NCBI GenBank assembly: GCA_964017145.1
Contig: OZ024848.1
Coordinates: forward strand, 1,686,501-1,750,500
Length of the DNA stretch: 64,000 nt
Direction: 5' to 3'
From: Agrocybe praecox
Lineage: Eukaryota > Basidiomycota > Agaricomycetes > Agaricales > Agrocybaceae
The number at the start of each line of letters is the position of its first letter. Position 1 is the first letter of the stretch. The position numbers were made by a program, and so were the translations under genes. Below the pieces are notes generated by a model. The model ran no database searches and was not told where the DNA came from. It saw nothing but the letters and a program-made list of their open reading frames with translations. Positions 1-11,971 of the stretch are shown here, one piece after another.

Positions 1-837
1 GACCATTCCATAACCAGGTGGCACCGCAGAAATCGAAGACCTATGCGGCGAATCAATCCGTATTCGAATAACTCGCCCTCCTCTTCTTCTTTTATTTCTC
101 TTTCCCGGTCCTCCTGCCCCGTCAACCTCGAAGTCAATCTCGTAAACGAGCCCAGACTCATTGAGTTCGACCTGATCGAGCTCGGTGTGCTCGTTCCAGA
201 CGTAGTCGCACTCCCACTAGCACCTCCTCCCGCCTTCCATCCAGAAGTCCACTTCAGGGACGCAGACCTCGGCAAAGTCGTAGATCCAACATCAGCATCC
301 ACTTCACCAGGCGCAGTCTCCGAAGCCGACGAGAGACACCCGAAACCGGGCTAGGTCTCCTGCTGTGACCTTGCAAAACACAAGATTCTCCAGCATGTGC
401 ACATCATCATACCCATCTGCACGTCCAGTGAGATTGGCAGTAGAACTACCACCGCCAATGCCCATGCCTTTAGCAGCACTGGTCTCTCCTCCAAGCCCCA
501 AGCTCCCGCGTCCGGACGAGAGATCTATCCAGATGCTCGGACTCTCCAGCCATCGGAGCTCCTGCAGGAGTGTGTATGTTGGAGGGAACGCGCTCGCCAT
601 GTGGTACAGGCTTGTCAGCGTCAATTCTCTAAGACTCTGCGGGAACGGCAGGGTCACATCGAAGCTCTGCAGATTCGGCAACGCACTCGCAGGAAAAGCA
701 AACGACTGTGGAAAGTGCGCTGACCCACCAGCATGCTGCAGGATGATGCGTTCCAGCTTTGGATGCGCGACAAAGAATGCTTGAAATGCAGCGTGGTTTT
801 TTTCGAGTTTGTTCTTCTCCCCTGGAGGTGGAAATCA
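1..837 (-). pseudogene. Decayed leucine-rich / F-box-like protein, 3' part
   Basis: Reading the minus strand from about 837 down to the left edge gives one frame with leucine-rich spacing typical of the C-terminal half of Agaricomycete F-box/LRR proteins, for example AHPKLERIILQH, LPNLQSFDVTLPFPQ and CDYVWNEHTELDQVELNESG. The frame is interrupted by TGA at 304-306, TGA at 292-294 and TAG at 217-219, yet protein-like sequence continues in the same frame on both sides of each stop. No GT-AG intron was found that would remove them. The N-terminal half, including any F-box, is not recognisable upstream, so the copy is probably 5'-truncated as well. It runs off or ends near the left edge. I infer a pseudogene. 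Family assignment rests on LRR-like periodicity only and is moderate. Confidence 0.5.
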
Positions 838-1080
838 TGACCATGTCTCCGAGCACGAGAGTTTTGAGCCGACTCCATCGCCCTGATGCTGAAATTGTGT
901 CCCCTTATCCAAGGACTCGCCAACATCGTAACGAACAGAGGTGAAGCCTACCAGGACATCGTCGTCGGACTCAAGTTTGGCTCATAAAAGCACCGGCAAA
1001 TTTAGCGCCGAGTAGTCGGCATGCACGCTTGCTCGCGTTTTCGGTTTGAACTTCGGACTTCATCGTTCAGACAACACCAT

Positions 1081-1811
1081 CTTGAAGGAATACGACAGTC
1101 GCTTCAAGGACATCTTCCAAGAAATTTATGACACGTGAGTACGCGAGGATGTGCAATGCAAACCTTTTCTAAATTTCTTCTTTTATACAGTCAATACAAG
1201 TCCTAATCCGAGGCTGCTGGCGTCTACTACGAGCACCGTCTCATCGATGACATAGTCGCTCAAGCTGTCAAGTCCTCCGGAGGCTTCGTCTGGGCATGCA
1301 AGAATTATGACGGTGATGCGCAGAGCGACATCCTCGCGCAAGGATTCGGAAGTCTCGGAATGATGACCTCCGAGCTCATCACCCCCAATGGCCAGGTTAT
1401 CGAGAGTGAGGCCGCTCACGGAACTGTCACCAGGCATTACCATGAATACCAGAAAGGCAACGAGACTAGCACTAACCCCGTCGCCTCCATCTTTGTCTGG
1501 ACCCGTGGCCTGTTGCACCGCGCCAAGATCGATGACAACGAGCACCTCCGCAAGTTCGCTTTGAACTTGGAGGTCGCTTGCATTGAGGTCATTGACAAGG
1601 ATGAGATCATGACTAAGGATTTGGCCCTTGCCATCCACAGAAAGAACATGAAGGGGGAGCACTGGGTTATCACTGATGCGTATATGGATGCAGTTAATGT
1701 GCGCTCACCCCTTTCCCATCTGTCTCCCCATGATCACAATGCTAACAACTCACGCTACTTCAGGCCAAGCTGCAACAGAAGCTCGCAGCAAGCGTAACTG
1801 CTAAATTGTGA
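1081..1811 (+). pseudogene. NADP-isocitrate dehydrogenase, truncated 3' copy with a nonsense codon
   Basis: The plus strand encodes the C-terminal half of NADP-dependent isocitrate dehydrogenase, which oxidatively decarboxylates isocitrate to 2-oxoglutarate with NADPH production. Diagnostic segments are [47 protein letters not shown] and [17 protein letters not shown] 56-nt intron (1135-1190) and a second intron (1699-1763) sit at sensible phases, and the last exon ends at TGA 1809-1811. Immediately after the first intron there is an in-frame TAA at 1204-1206 where the family normally has a lysine. Upstream of about 1075 the N-terminal half of the enzyme cannot be found in any frame. Seen: stop and missing 5' half. 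Inferred: a truncated duplicate, with a functional copy elsewhere in the genome. Confidence 0.85.
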
Positions 1812-2809
1812 AGCCCATTTCCTGCTTTTTTTTCCTTTCTAATTTCCCCCTTCTTCGTAACTTTGGTCTTATCTTCTTTGATCGCTCGTTGCGACTCTCT
1901 TCTTGTCTTTCCCCCCCCCCGTCCTATGCTTCCCTTTCACCAATGCTCCAACCAGCAGAGGGATTTACCCGGTATGGCATGGACAAATCCACCGACCTAT
2001 CGCTATTTATTTGTCCAGGAACTAATCGACTAAATGCTTGACATGTTTGACGAAACCTGATTCGCCTGTTTCTGGCAACCTGTACAAACTAACTCGCCGT
2101 GAAGGAAGGAAGGAAGGAAAGTCAGCAAGCAAGTGAACTACCAATGAAACTGTAGTGTATATGATATATCTGTATCCGATTTAGGGTGGGGGATGTCCTG
2201 TGTGTTTCTTATGATGTTGTTTTTAATTACTTGGGCGACAGAGTACTCATCTTGTAGCTTTTCAAATACATACCTCGTTATTTCAATCGTCTCCGGCGTC
2301 CGCGCGTGTGCTGCATTGACCAGGAAATTTTCTAGTATACGCTATGGTTTCGAGGAGCATATACGTCCTCCAGAGAGCAGTAGCAAAGGGTTACTCATGT
2401 CTCTCATGGGCAACAATTGGGTCTTGTGCACGTATGGGTTTATATAGCGAAGGTAAAGGCGTTCGTCTTCCTTCCGTTTCCGTGCATCCGCATCTTCACA
2501 CATCTTGAGCTTTCATCTGATTTTTTTCTTCCTAACATTGATTACTTCAGGTTCTCACATGTACTATAAACGAGAATTATACTACTGTACTAGGTGCAGC
2601 AAAAATTTCTATGACTCCGGAAAGGAATTGACAGTATTAGAGTATAGCCCCCATGGGTCACACAAGATTTATTCGATGACGATTGAAATTACTGGTGGAT
2701 CATGGATGTCATGGCTACTGTGACATGAGGGTACGTTCGACAGCCAAGTTGGAATATATTTCTCCACGTAGTCTGTTCCTAGCAATTCGAAGGAAACACA
2801 TTGAAAACG
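1812..2809. other. Gene-poor stretch between two convergent 3' ends
   Basis: No convincing gene is seen. The stretch holds a C10 run at 1911-1920 and an AAGG-type microsatellite at about 2101-2120, and it should contain the 3' untranslated region of the NLR gene to the right. Short ORFs have no family features. Confidence 0.5.
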
Positions 2810-5800
2810 CTACATATTACGAAGAGTGCAACAATTCTCCCAGTCTTCGCCAAATGCAACCCCTTTGAAGTCAACAGAACCATGCTCCCAAGGCGATATG
2901 ATCAAAGTGTTGCGTGGTTGGATGACCCCCAATAATTCAGAAACCCACATAAGCCTGTGCTCTTGTTTCCATAAAGAAGTGATCCAGTTGCTCTCTTGTA
3001 ATATCCAACTCCCCTCTGTGTCCTTATCCAAGTCCCAAACACGCACAGATCCGTCCCGGGATCCAGAGACTACTCGTTTATCGTCGCAGGAAAAGGTGAC
3101 TGTAGTGATACGTTCTGAATAGCCAATTACAGTTATCTTGTCACCTTCGAGAAGATCCAAAATTCGTATAAATCCATCACTACAACCCGCAACAAGCTTC
3201 TTTCCATCGTTTGAGAGATTGGCCAATCGAATAAAGAAACTTGCTATGTAGTTGTCATGCGTATACGATGATGCTTCGACTGTATTTAGGAGTTGGCCAG
3301 ATGATATATCCCAAATTTCGAGAAAGGCATCCGTTGGGAATGGCGAACAAACTATAACTTCTTTCCCGTTTGTTGAAAATAAAGGCTGAAAAACTCTGGT
3401 GAAGTCGCAGGCTATTTGACTGTAAATCTCCTGGCTTATATGACCTGTCAAGTAGTCTCTTAGAACAGACAAAATAAGCGATAATAATTGATTGTTATAC
3501 CTGTCAAAGCGTTATAGATGGTGATGCGGGCCATCGGACCATCTACCGAGCCGCACACGATATATTGTTCTTCAGTTGAAAACGAGAGAAAAGGGGGATA
3601 TTTGTCGATGTCAATCTCTGTTTCTTTGCGGGCTGTTTGAATATTCCATATTTCCACCGTCGGAGGTTCCCTTCTACCAATGGCAATCCTTTTCCCACTT
3701 CTCGACAAATCAACAACAACGGGTTTGAGCCTGAGGGGTCGATCAGTCTTGGCCCGGACCGCACCGTCCAAATCAATTATTTTATCGCCAGTTCTTGCGT
3801 CCCACACCACTACAGATCGATCTTGTAGGCAAGAAACAATGTATTCACCGTTTCTGGAGATCTTGGCGGAGACCATGGCAGAACTCGATATTGCTTTTAG
3901 CTCGGTCCCTGTTACTACATCCCAGATCTGAACTTTGTCGTGGGTGGCAGACATGATTTTCTTGGAGTCATCCGTCATTACAACATGTATTATGGCATCT
4001 CGTGGAGCACTAGATGGCCCCTTAGTATCCTGGGTGTCATCAATTTGTGCCGACCTGTCCCAAGACCAAACATGGATGCCACTCCTTGACCCTGAGACTA
4101 TACGTGTACCGTCTGGTGAAAATGCAACCGAGAAGTCAGCATCTGCATTGGCAAAGACCTTTAATTCTGTGCCTGTTGTCATGTCCCACACGTGCAGAAG
4201 TCCTTCCTCTGAAATAGACACGATATGTGTGCCATCAGATGATAAGTCGAATGCCACAACCGGCTCTTCATGTGGCAATACCATCAATGAATTTCCTGTC
4301 GATGTGTCCCACACCCATACAGTACCATCTTCCGAGGATGTCACAACATGTTTTGCGTCAGGCGAAAATGCAGCCGAAGTAATAGAAGAAGTATGGCCTC
4401 TAAGTTCAAGTGTAAGAGCTTTCATCGCACAACCTGTCGATATATCCCATATTTGAACAGAATCGGGAGACATCACTAAAAGCTTTTTCGCAACGCTTGA
4501 AAAGGACACGGATGACGTGACATCACATTCCAAGAGCATCCCCACCATGCCCAGTATAGTGCCTGTTGAAACATCCAGCACCTGCACTCGACAGTCTGCA
4601 TCAATGGAATTGTCTGAATCAATGGAAGTGTCCGTATCAATGGAATTTTTGATGACCAGAATTTGTGTTCCTTCAATTGAGAGTGTTGCGTATGCGGCAT
4701 CAAACTCTTTTAGTAGTTGGTAAGTAGATGTGTCCCATATAAGCACCATGTTGTCGGAGTGAGCCACCAGTCTCGTACCATCGCTTGAAAATTTGACATA
4801 ATAGCAATTCTCAACATTCAACACATGTTTCTCTCGGCCGGTAGTAGCGTCTAACACCAATATATCGGTTGCCGTTGCAGCCACGACCTGTGTGCCATCG
4901 ATGGAGAATGCGACTGAGCCGATGAATGTAATTTGCATCGTCATTAAGGGCAAGTCGGCGATCCCTTTCGTATTTGTATACGTAGGAATACGCAAAAATC
5001 CATCCTTCCATGATTTGGAGAGAGACGAAGTGGATTGCCATGTTGCCAATGATGAGATGTACAAGTGTGGCGTTGAGTCGGCTGCTGGGCAGCCAGTAAA
5101 ATGCACGGAAAAATTGCTGACTTCTTGAAGATCTTTTGCAAGACCTCCACTGTTGTTCATCTAAAACAAATCATCAGCTGGAGGTGCATGAAAAAAGAAA
5201 CATCGGTACCTTTGATATACAGCGCCTCGCATTTTGCAACAAATGGTAACAGTCGCCGCTCTTTCCAAGTAGGTTCATGACCTCGATCCAGAACAAAACA
5301 CAAATTCGAAGGAAATCAGAAAGCACTTCGCAAATATGTTCGTGGTCGGCATCAGGAGAGAAGGACAGATGATGTACCCAATGGATGCATGAATATCTGA
5401 GCATAGGAGTTATATTCTTCTCAACGTTCTCACTCAACTCTTCAGCGTGTTCAGAGTCCAGCAAGTATGACGAATTTATATCACCCATGTTGAATCGCAA
5501 TCCAATTTCCTTCGATTGCATGATGCGGAAACACGCACGGGATAGAATGCCATGTTGAGTTGCTGGGTTACACGAGAATGCAAAATGCTTGTCATCCACA
5601 CGAAAATTCGAGCGTGTATGATTGAAAATGAAGTCGGGAAAGGAAGAGTGATACCAATAAACCCGATCGTCTCGCACGTAAAGAACGGCATGAAGGTTGT
5701 CAAGAACAATTTGTGCAACTTCAATATCAGTGTTCAATAGGCTGGCAGCGACGGAGGAGGATATTCTTTCAACAGAGCAGAGAAATGTGTAGAGGATGCT

Positions 5801-7440
5801 CAGACGAGCGGAGAGAAGTTCAGGATCGTCATCTAGGTTTGAAAAAGCGTCGCGCATGATCTGCTGGTATAATTGGTCGATCGAGCTAAATCCAGATGAA
5901 TTGGAAGAGAGAAGAGAGGAGAGCCGCTTGAGCTGCTCACTACGAGCCAGCTTACGCCATGTTAGAATCTTCACCACTGTGGCAGCATAGATAAAAAGCC
6001 CCGCAGCCTGTTCGTTCAATTTGTCCATTTCCGGAGTTCCGCTGAGTGTTTTTAGTTCAATGTCTAAGTATGTCCCGATATCGCGCTTTGCATCTTCTAT
6101 TGGGACATTTTGAAGCTGACAAACAGCACCTGGCGGAAACGTTTTGCACAGATTGACGATACCAGGATCTGGTCTACTGGTAACCAGAAACTTCAGACCT
6201 GTGATGTTGTTCGCCCGAATCGACTTGAGAAGTTCTTCCAGAAACGTAGATCCTTTGGTATCCTCAATCTCATCTAGGGCATCAATCACTACAAGGTAGA
6301 CTGGTAAGCCATGCCGACTTTTGCGTTCCTTCCAGGGTTGAAAGAGGAACTTCTCGATTTGTTCGTGAACAGTGTGAGAGTGTACAGCTCCGGTCGTGTC
6401 CACTGCTTGTAAAGCGTCCCCGAACACCGTGCAATTTCGCGCGAGCTGAAAGACGATAGTAGGAACTATGCGTTGGAGATTTCGCGTTTCTTGAAACTGT
6501 CGGGAGCAAAGAAAATTGGCTCCCAGAGAGGTTGATCGTGCTTCCGTGAATATTTTCGTGATGGTATAAGCAATAGTCGTTTTGCCTGACCCTGCTTGAC
6601 CGGCCAACCAGAAGACAGGCGGACTACCTTCGGAGGAATCGTTGGCCCATTTCGATATTTCATTCAGGATATTGACTCGTGTTCCCTCGGAGCAAATTTC
6701 ACGCCTCAATGCACCTTCCCCATCGTGGATATATAGATGGTCAGCCATCTCGGAAGGCTGTAAGTCACTGCGAAGCTCTTTGTCCTGAAAAGTCCTAGTC
6801 ATTAATAAGACACTTTTTTAGGGACGACCAGATATATGGAATACGGTCGAGTGGAGGCTGTCGTTGAGAGTCTTTATTCTGTCTAATTCCCCGCTGATTT
6901 CTCTGGATGTCGATCAGATAAAGGAAAGTATTCCGTTGGTTAAAGATTGCACACCTTTTGTACTGTTCAATTGTTTGATTGACGACACTCTGTGGATTAG
7001 ATGACACCTCCATTTTCGCGAATACAGTACTGAGCAACTGCAATGTCTCTTCAAGAACTCTTTGCAGTTCATCTTCGTTATCGTTGATATCCTGCCAGGA
7101 AGAGTGTTTCCGTTAGTTAAGGGACAAGTTAGTATTTTAGCAAAACATAACATACTTTCCGTACTTCCATGATAGCTTTCAATATACTGAAAGCCATCTT
7201 TACTGGATTCTCTTCAATGCATCCCGCTACTTTGGACAAGATCGACAGTGCGAATCTTCCGGATATCCCCAAGGTTTCTGGCAGTAGTTTCGCCTGAGTT
7301 GATGGTTGGGAAGCGTTCGAGTGTTCATTGGGCACAGCTGGTTCATCGCCTTGAATTGAGCTGGTAGAATTGGCAGCGGAGCCTCGATGGAATAAACTCT
7401 TCACCCATTTGTGTTTCGACGGTGCTCGAGACGAAGACAT
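2810..7440 (-). CDS. NACHT-WD40 NLR-type signal-transducing ATPase
   Basis: This is a STAND/NLR protein of 1471 aa encoded by five exons: 7440-7156, 7091-6814, 6767-5210, 5160-3501 and 3444-2810. Exon lengths sum to a whole number of codons. The second intron (6813-6768) is my choice because it restores the frame; other splice sites there are possible. Residues 1-187 are a predominantly helical N-terminal region with no recognised effector domain. The NACHT domain follows, with Walker A GQAGSGKTT at about residue 244 and Walker B YLVVIDALDEIED near 345, then FLVTSRPDP. From about residue 770 to the end there are roughly ten WD40 units, with repeated forms such as AAFSPDAKHVVTSSEDGTVWVWD. In fungi such proteins act in non-self recognition and programmed cell death; the ligand of this one is unknown. 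Three 18-bp units inside the WD40 region (4601-4654) encode an Asp/Ser/Ile-rich insertion. Confidence 0.9.
4601..4654 (-). repeat. Three 18-bp units inside the WD40 region
   Basis: Units at 4601-4618, 4619-4636 and 4637-4654 share the core TCAATGGAA on the plus strand. On the coding (minus) strand they give a run of SID-type tripeptides. The array is in frame and lies in a loop between WD40 strands, so copy number changes would not break the protein. Confidence 0.8.
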
Positions 7441-8329
7441 TGAAGCTTGGGCTGAACCACTGCCTTTGCCACTGCCACAAGCGATGCAGAGTCTTCATCG
7501 TGATATTCGCACAGTTGTCGTACAACTTAAGAATAACATTTGTGACTCGGGTTGTATAAAAGAATTAAAGTGTTGGCGCAGTGGTTAGTGGGATCATTCG
7601 CTGATTGACAGCCAAGCCCACGACCACTGTTCAGTTCGTTATTTGGTCATTTGTGACGGTTTTATTGCCCGTCCTATAGGCTATCCGTTAGGCTCGTGAC
7701 CAGCCGTTTCTTTTTAAAACCCCCAAGTTTATAAACATCCATCCGCATTGAATTCATTCATGTACAAAACCAACTAATACACGATATCTTAACTCGTAGA
7801 AATAAAAGATGAAAGTATGTATCTTGGGGAAACGTTTCGGTAACGATGTGAATGAATGCGTCGTCGTGAATGCTAGATGATGTCGTCTAATATGTAATGT
7901 AGTGAATGAATATGTCGTGAGAGTCAAAGAAATGGCAAAGTGAGGAATGAATGCATTATATGCAGTGTGACAGAAAAGGAAGAAAGAAAGAACCAAACTC
8001 TAATAATGTGAACATAACGAGATGAACGAAACAAGACATGAGCAAGGAAGAAAGACGACGCGGGTCGAATAATAGAGAGAATAGGATATATTTATCATAG
8101 TTTGGCGTTGAACATCGACGTGATAGAAATACAATTGTTGATTTTCTTTCTTCTTGGCTGTTTTGGTTTCCGGATGAGTGTTGTTTTGTCACAGTCTCGT
8201 ACTGGCCACATCAAGTTCCCTGCGCTTCCATCTTTCTTCAAACCATAATAAGCCCATCAACGATCTTCGTTCCCTCAACCACCCGATCCAGCGTATGAAA
8301 CTTCTTCCAAAATGCCAGCTTGTCGATTC
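7441..8329. other. Intergenic region 5' of the NLR gene
   Basis: This should hold the promoter of the minus-strand NLR gene. A match to a Pol III A-box (TGGCGCAGTGG) lies at 7574-7584, with a weak B-box-like GTTCAGTTCG at 7629-7638. No complete tRNA cloverleaf could be drawn. The rest (about 7740-8190) is AT-rich with no coding signal. Confidence 0.4.
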
Positions 8330-8364
8330 CACAACCAGCCTTTGATGAGGAACTTGAAATATCC

Positions 8365-8884
8365 CGAGGCGCAGAAGACGCAGGGAACGTGCTTTGGGGG
8401 TTATCAACAAGCTTCATCCCAACGCGAGCCTCAAACCGCGAGAAATCAAGCCATTGCCTGGGTCTGCGAGGAAGAGTGCAGCGGCAGCAGGGAACTTCGA
8501 GATCAGGAACAAGTTTGACAAGATGCACGCGGCAGAGTTTAATGAGATGGAGAGAATCGATTTGGTCGTGGAGAGGAGGGAGAGGATGCTCGCTGCTGCC
8601 GCGTCGAATTCGGATACCAGTTCGCTGGGACTCCTCAAGGAGATGAAGACAGGGTCGTGTTGGGCAAGAAGAGAAAGTCGAGCGCGATTGAGATTAAGCT
8701 GAGGAGGTCGAGCGTTGCCCCCAGGAAGGTCAGCGCGACGGGTGCGACTCGGAGGGTAGTCAGCGGTGGTGCTGTTGGTGCCAGACCAGCGAAGCTTAGT
8801 GTTAAACCCAAGGCCGCTCCTGCTCCTGCTTTGCCAGGGGCCTTTGACTTTGGATATGCAGTAACATCACAAAAGTCTGTATAG
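8365..8884 (+). pseudogene. Frameshifted fragment of a small basic, nuclear-type protein
   Basis: Two adjoining plus-strand frames look protein-like and together resemble the C-terminal half of one gene. The first (about 8375-8640) contains HPNASLKPREIKPLPGSARK and NKFDKMHAAEFNEMERID. The second (about 8640-8884) contains RVVLGKKRKSSAIEIKLRRS and ends at TAG 8882-8884. The two frames differ, and the gap between them is far too short for an intron, so at least one small indel has occurred near 8640-8650. No convincing N-terminal half is found upstream. The Lys/Arg/Ser/Pro-rich composition suggests a chromatin- or spindle-associated protein, but I do not recognise the family. Called a pseudogene fragment by inference. 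Confidence 0.4.
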
Positions 8885-9302
8885 GCAAAAGTTTTAAAAA
8901 GCATATCAAACATTCACCTTCAATAACCTCTTTTTAATTGCCTTTTAAGTACTTCGAAAAGTACTTGCTCTTCTTGTGATTACTCCATAACTGTTCGTTC
9001 TTTTTACAACCGGGCCCAGTGGAATCGGAAAACGGCGAAGGGAATGTGATCAATCCTTTCGATTTGACACGCAAACCCGTCGTGCATCTTGATTACTTGG
9101 ATCTGCCAAAAGATATGCTTGACGAAGATATTCAACAACGTTCGAGGATCAGTTTTGAAAAAAAGGCTCAACGAAACATACCTGCCCTTCATCCCAACAA
9201 GACTGACACCCAATTCAATTATTTGCATGTTCCTTTGGATATTCGTCGTACATTCAAATATTAATGGAACGTTTGCTACCGTCCGAGCTAAATACTGCAT
9301 AC
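8885..9302. other. Intergenic, no firm gene
   Basis: Overlapping ORFs of 81 aa (plus, 9019-9264) and 98 aa (minus, 9004-9300) are present, but neither has a recognisable domain. This stretch is downstream of the F-box-like gene to the right. Confidence 0.4.
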
Positions 9303-10860
9303 TTATAAGCCCTTGTATATCAAAGCAAAGTCTATAACCTCAAAGTGACCAGCAAAGCATGCCACGAGACGGCCTAAACCAAGATCAAAATGCGGTCGTT
9401 GGATGATATTGCCTGAATATTTTGCCATTTTGGCAACCGGGTCAAATTCAGGCGTCTCAACACCGGTCTGATACTCCAAGAGATGGAGCTGAAGAAGCCC
9501 AGGAGAGAAATCGCCGTATAAAACCCCACGTTGGTGCGCCAGCCCATGCGCTGCGCCGTCAGCGCGAATACTGGTGTATATCTCACTCGGAACGGGGGTT
9601 GGTATTAAGGGCTTGACAGAAACGTGGTTGGGCGAAAAGGGTTGATCCAGGTTGGTGATGTTGATATCGTACAGAAAGTCGGGTGTTAAAGCCATGACGC
9701 GGATGCAATCATCGTCCCGCGAGGATAACGGAAGTGAGAGATTTGTAGGATACTCAAGCTCGTGTTCCCATATTTGCTTAGCCCAGGCAGACGAGGGTGG
9801 ACGTTCTATCACGGATCTCGTGTCCGGCACTGTAGAGTAATCAGTCACCTCCACCAATTCCAAGTCAACCGATACAATTTTTTGTTTTCGCAAGAGATGT
9901 ATCTCACTCTGGGATCCATATGTTAGAAAGAGAGCAAAGGGTTGTATAACCAACGTGCGGCGTACCCTTTCTCCGATTCTTGCTATGTGTTTACGAGGGA
10001 AATCCAGCGATGCGTCGACAATATCTGGCCACTCTATAACAAACGTAGCACTTGGTACATCGTACAGACCTTGAACAGAAAGGGCAAGGTGGCGGTCAAG
10101 AAGAGAAATCGAATCTAAATGACTTATATTGTCTGTTGATCCATGGGAATGGTTTTCAGGCAAGTCGCCTTTAGCCCAATGACGTCCAATCCCTCTACAA
10201 CAAATTCTATCTTCCACACCTTGATCCCGTTATATGTTTTCTGGCGTGATTCACGGAGGTACACGGCCAAGTTAAAGCTGGTCATTGGTAACGTGTCGCC
10301 GATATCCATTGAAGTTTTGAGGATGTTGAGGCTGTTCTTTGGTACCTGTGCAGGAACGAGTTCCTTCTCCTCTATCTGACCTTGAGATTCGAGGTCATAA
10401 TACCCGATGTAGCCTTCTGAGAAAATTCCAAGTAACCAGCGACCTCCAGGCACGAGATATACGGAGTCAACATAGCGATTTATGACGATTTTTTGCTGCC
10501 GGGAGGGAACACCGTCATCCGTCCTCCAGGCTACCTTCGTACTTTCGTAAGCCAAAACAATACATTCGAGTTCCTTTGATGAGTAAGCGTCCATAGGCTT
10601 CTCCAGAGCAAAGGTTTTTGGAGGGCTATTGTGCACAGATTTCCAGAAAAGACTGATCCAAATAGTCTTCGTTGTTGTGATCTGGTAAAAGGTTCTACAT
10701 GTCTTTATGGCTATGGTGATTAAGGTGAATCAATCAGAGCAGAGTAGGGAGGAACTTGCCCGTCTTGTAGAGAGAACTGCACGGTAATCCGAGCGCTTCA
10801 ATATCTCAACCAGGACCTCGGAGGGGATAGGTATTTTATTGTAATTATCACTGGGTTCAT
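9303..10860 (-). pseudogene. F-box protein gene with a frameshift in the middle
   Basis: The minus strand encodes an Agaricomycete-type F-box protein, a probable substrate adaptor of SCF ubiquitin ligases. The F-box begins with PSEVLVEILKRSDYRAVLST (about 10820-10760). An intron starting with GCAAGT at 10759 then splices to TCRTFYQITTTKTIWISLFW, matching the usual F-box helix. A long C-terminal region follows with VYLVPGGRWLLGIF and LDSISLLDRHLALSVQGLYD. The frame up to about 10130 (ending KTIPMDQQ) and the frame from about 10150 onward are different, and no GT-AG pair lies between them, so a 1-2 base indel is present. The end is TAA/TAG at 9303. The start is uncertain because a TAG lies just upstream of the F-box in frame. 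It may be a recent pseudogene or a sequence error. Confidence 0.65.
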
Positions 10861-11971
10861 TCTAGAAGACGTCAACCTGACAAAAGTGAGTAAATATGGG
10901 ACACTCACTGATTTAATTGAGGTAAATGGCCGTTTAAGTCCTTTCTGTAAAGACGCGATAAAGTCAGGAGCATTTCCCAAAGAAAAGAGCAAATATAATG
11001 GAAAGCAAAGACTGGCATCACAGTGATAACGAACAAACAAAGAAACTGTGAGAATCGCCTGAACAGGACACGAAATTGAAAATTGCTGGCAAGTTGGACT
11101 ACTCACTGGTTCACTCATGACAAAATAATGTCTTAAAAGAACAAGTGTCGGAGCCTGATGTAGCGACTCTAAGACAATTCATTTTCCTTACTTCAACAAC
11201 ACAAAATTTCACAAAAAAAAATATAACGACCTATACCAATCACTCGCCATGTCTTCTAATATATCCTCGCCATTCTATCTTATCAGGATTGTTGAGCCCA
11301 CGGTCAACTCACGGTAGTATAATTCTTAGACATTCAAGAATCCACGGGAGAAGAGCACCAGGAGATTCAATTCCTTCAAGAAGTTATAGAGAATCGCCCC
11401 TCAGACAAATCGCAGAAGCGAAACTCCACGATCTCGAGAAATCCAAAGGGCACGTCTCTAATCTCATTCGTACGACCACAAACACCGCATGGACCATGGA
11501 GAAGGTGGCAGTGAGACAAAAGTGACTTCGTCCAACATGATGCGCAACGATGAAGCTTCCGAGAAGTACGAGATGGGTGGTGACTACTCCTTCAAGCGAG
11601 CAAAAGGATCGTTGGGGAGCAGAGTGCATAACCAAGCGGCGGCAGACCAACAGTGTTTTGATGCATCGTTTTTAATATTCCTGCGCAGACCACAAAGCTC
11701 GCGGAACAGTTAAGGAATGCTCGAGTAATACGATTTTGGAAGGGGAGTTCTCTCTTCATGGGCCACAGTAGATCCTCTTTTCTGTACAACATGGTGTCTT
11801 CTCTTGCCTTTCTTTAGAAATATGCTTCTAACATAACAATATGCATCAATATGTTCCAATAACTTGTCAAGTTCATGACCATGATTCGTAACTAGGATAA
11901 AATTACCCTTACTAGAAGCCCATAGATTCAACCGAGACCGATACCACTTACCGACATTGCAAATGTGATAT
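10861..11971. other. Intergenic, no firm gene
   Basis: Several ORFs of 60-126 aa occur on both strands (for example plus 11145-11525 and minus 11384-11650), but none shows a domain, a consistent splice pattern or low-entropy codon use. The right end should be the 3' side of the decayed NLR copy. Confidence 0.4.

Noticed and set aside
3935..4456. 173-codon plus-strand ORF
   Set aside because: Antisense of the WD40 region; repetitive Ser/Thr composition mirrors the WD40 periodicity on the other strand.
6767..6814. Frameshift in the NACHT-WD40 gene at 6.8 kb
   Set aside because: A 46-nt GT-AG intron (6813-6768) restores the frame and the five exons then total 1472 codons including the stop.
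7560..7660. Functional tRNA gene
   Set aside because: Only an A-box match; no acceptor, anticodon or T stem pairing could be built.
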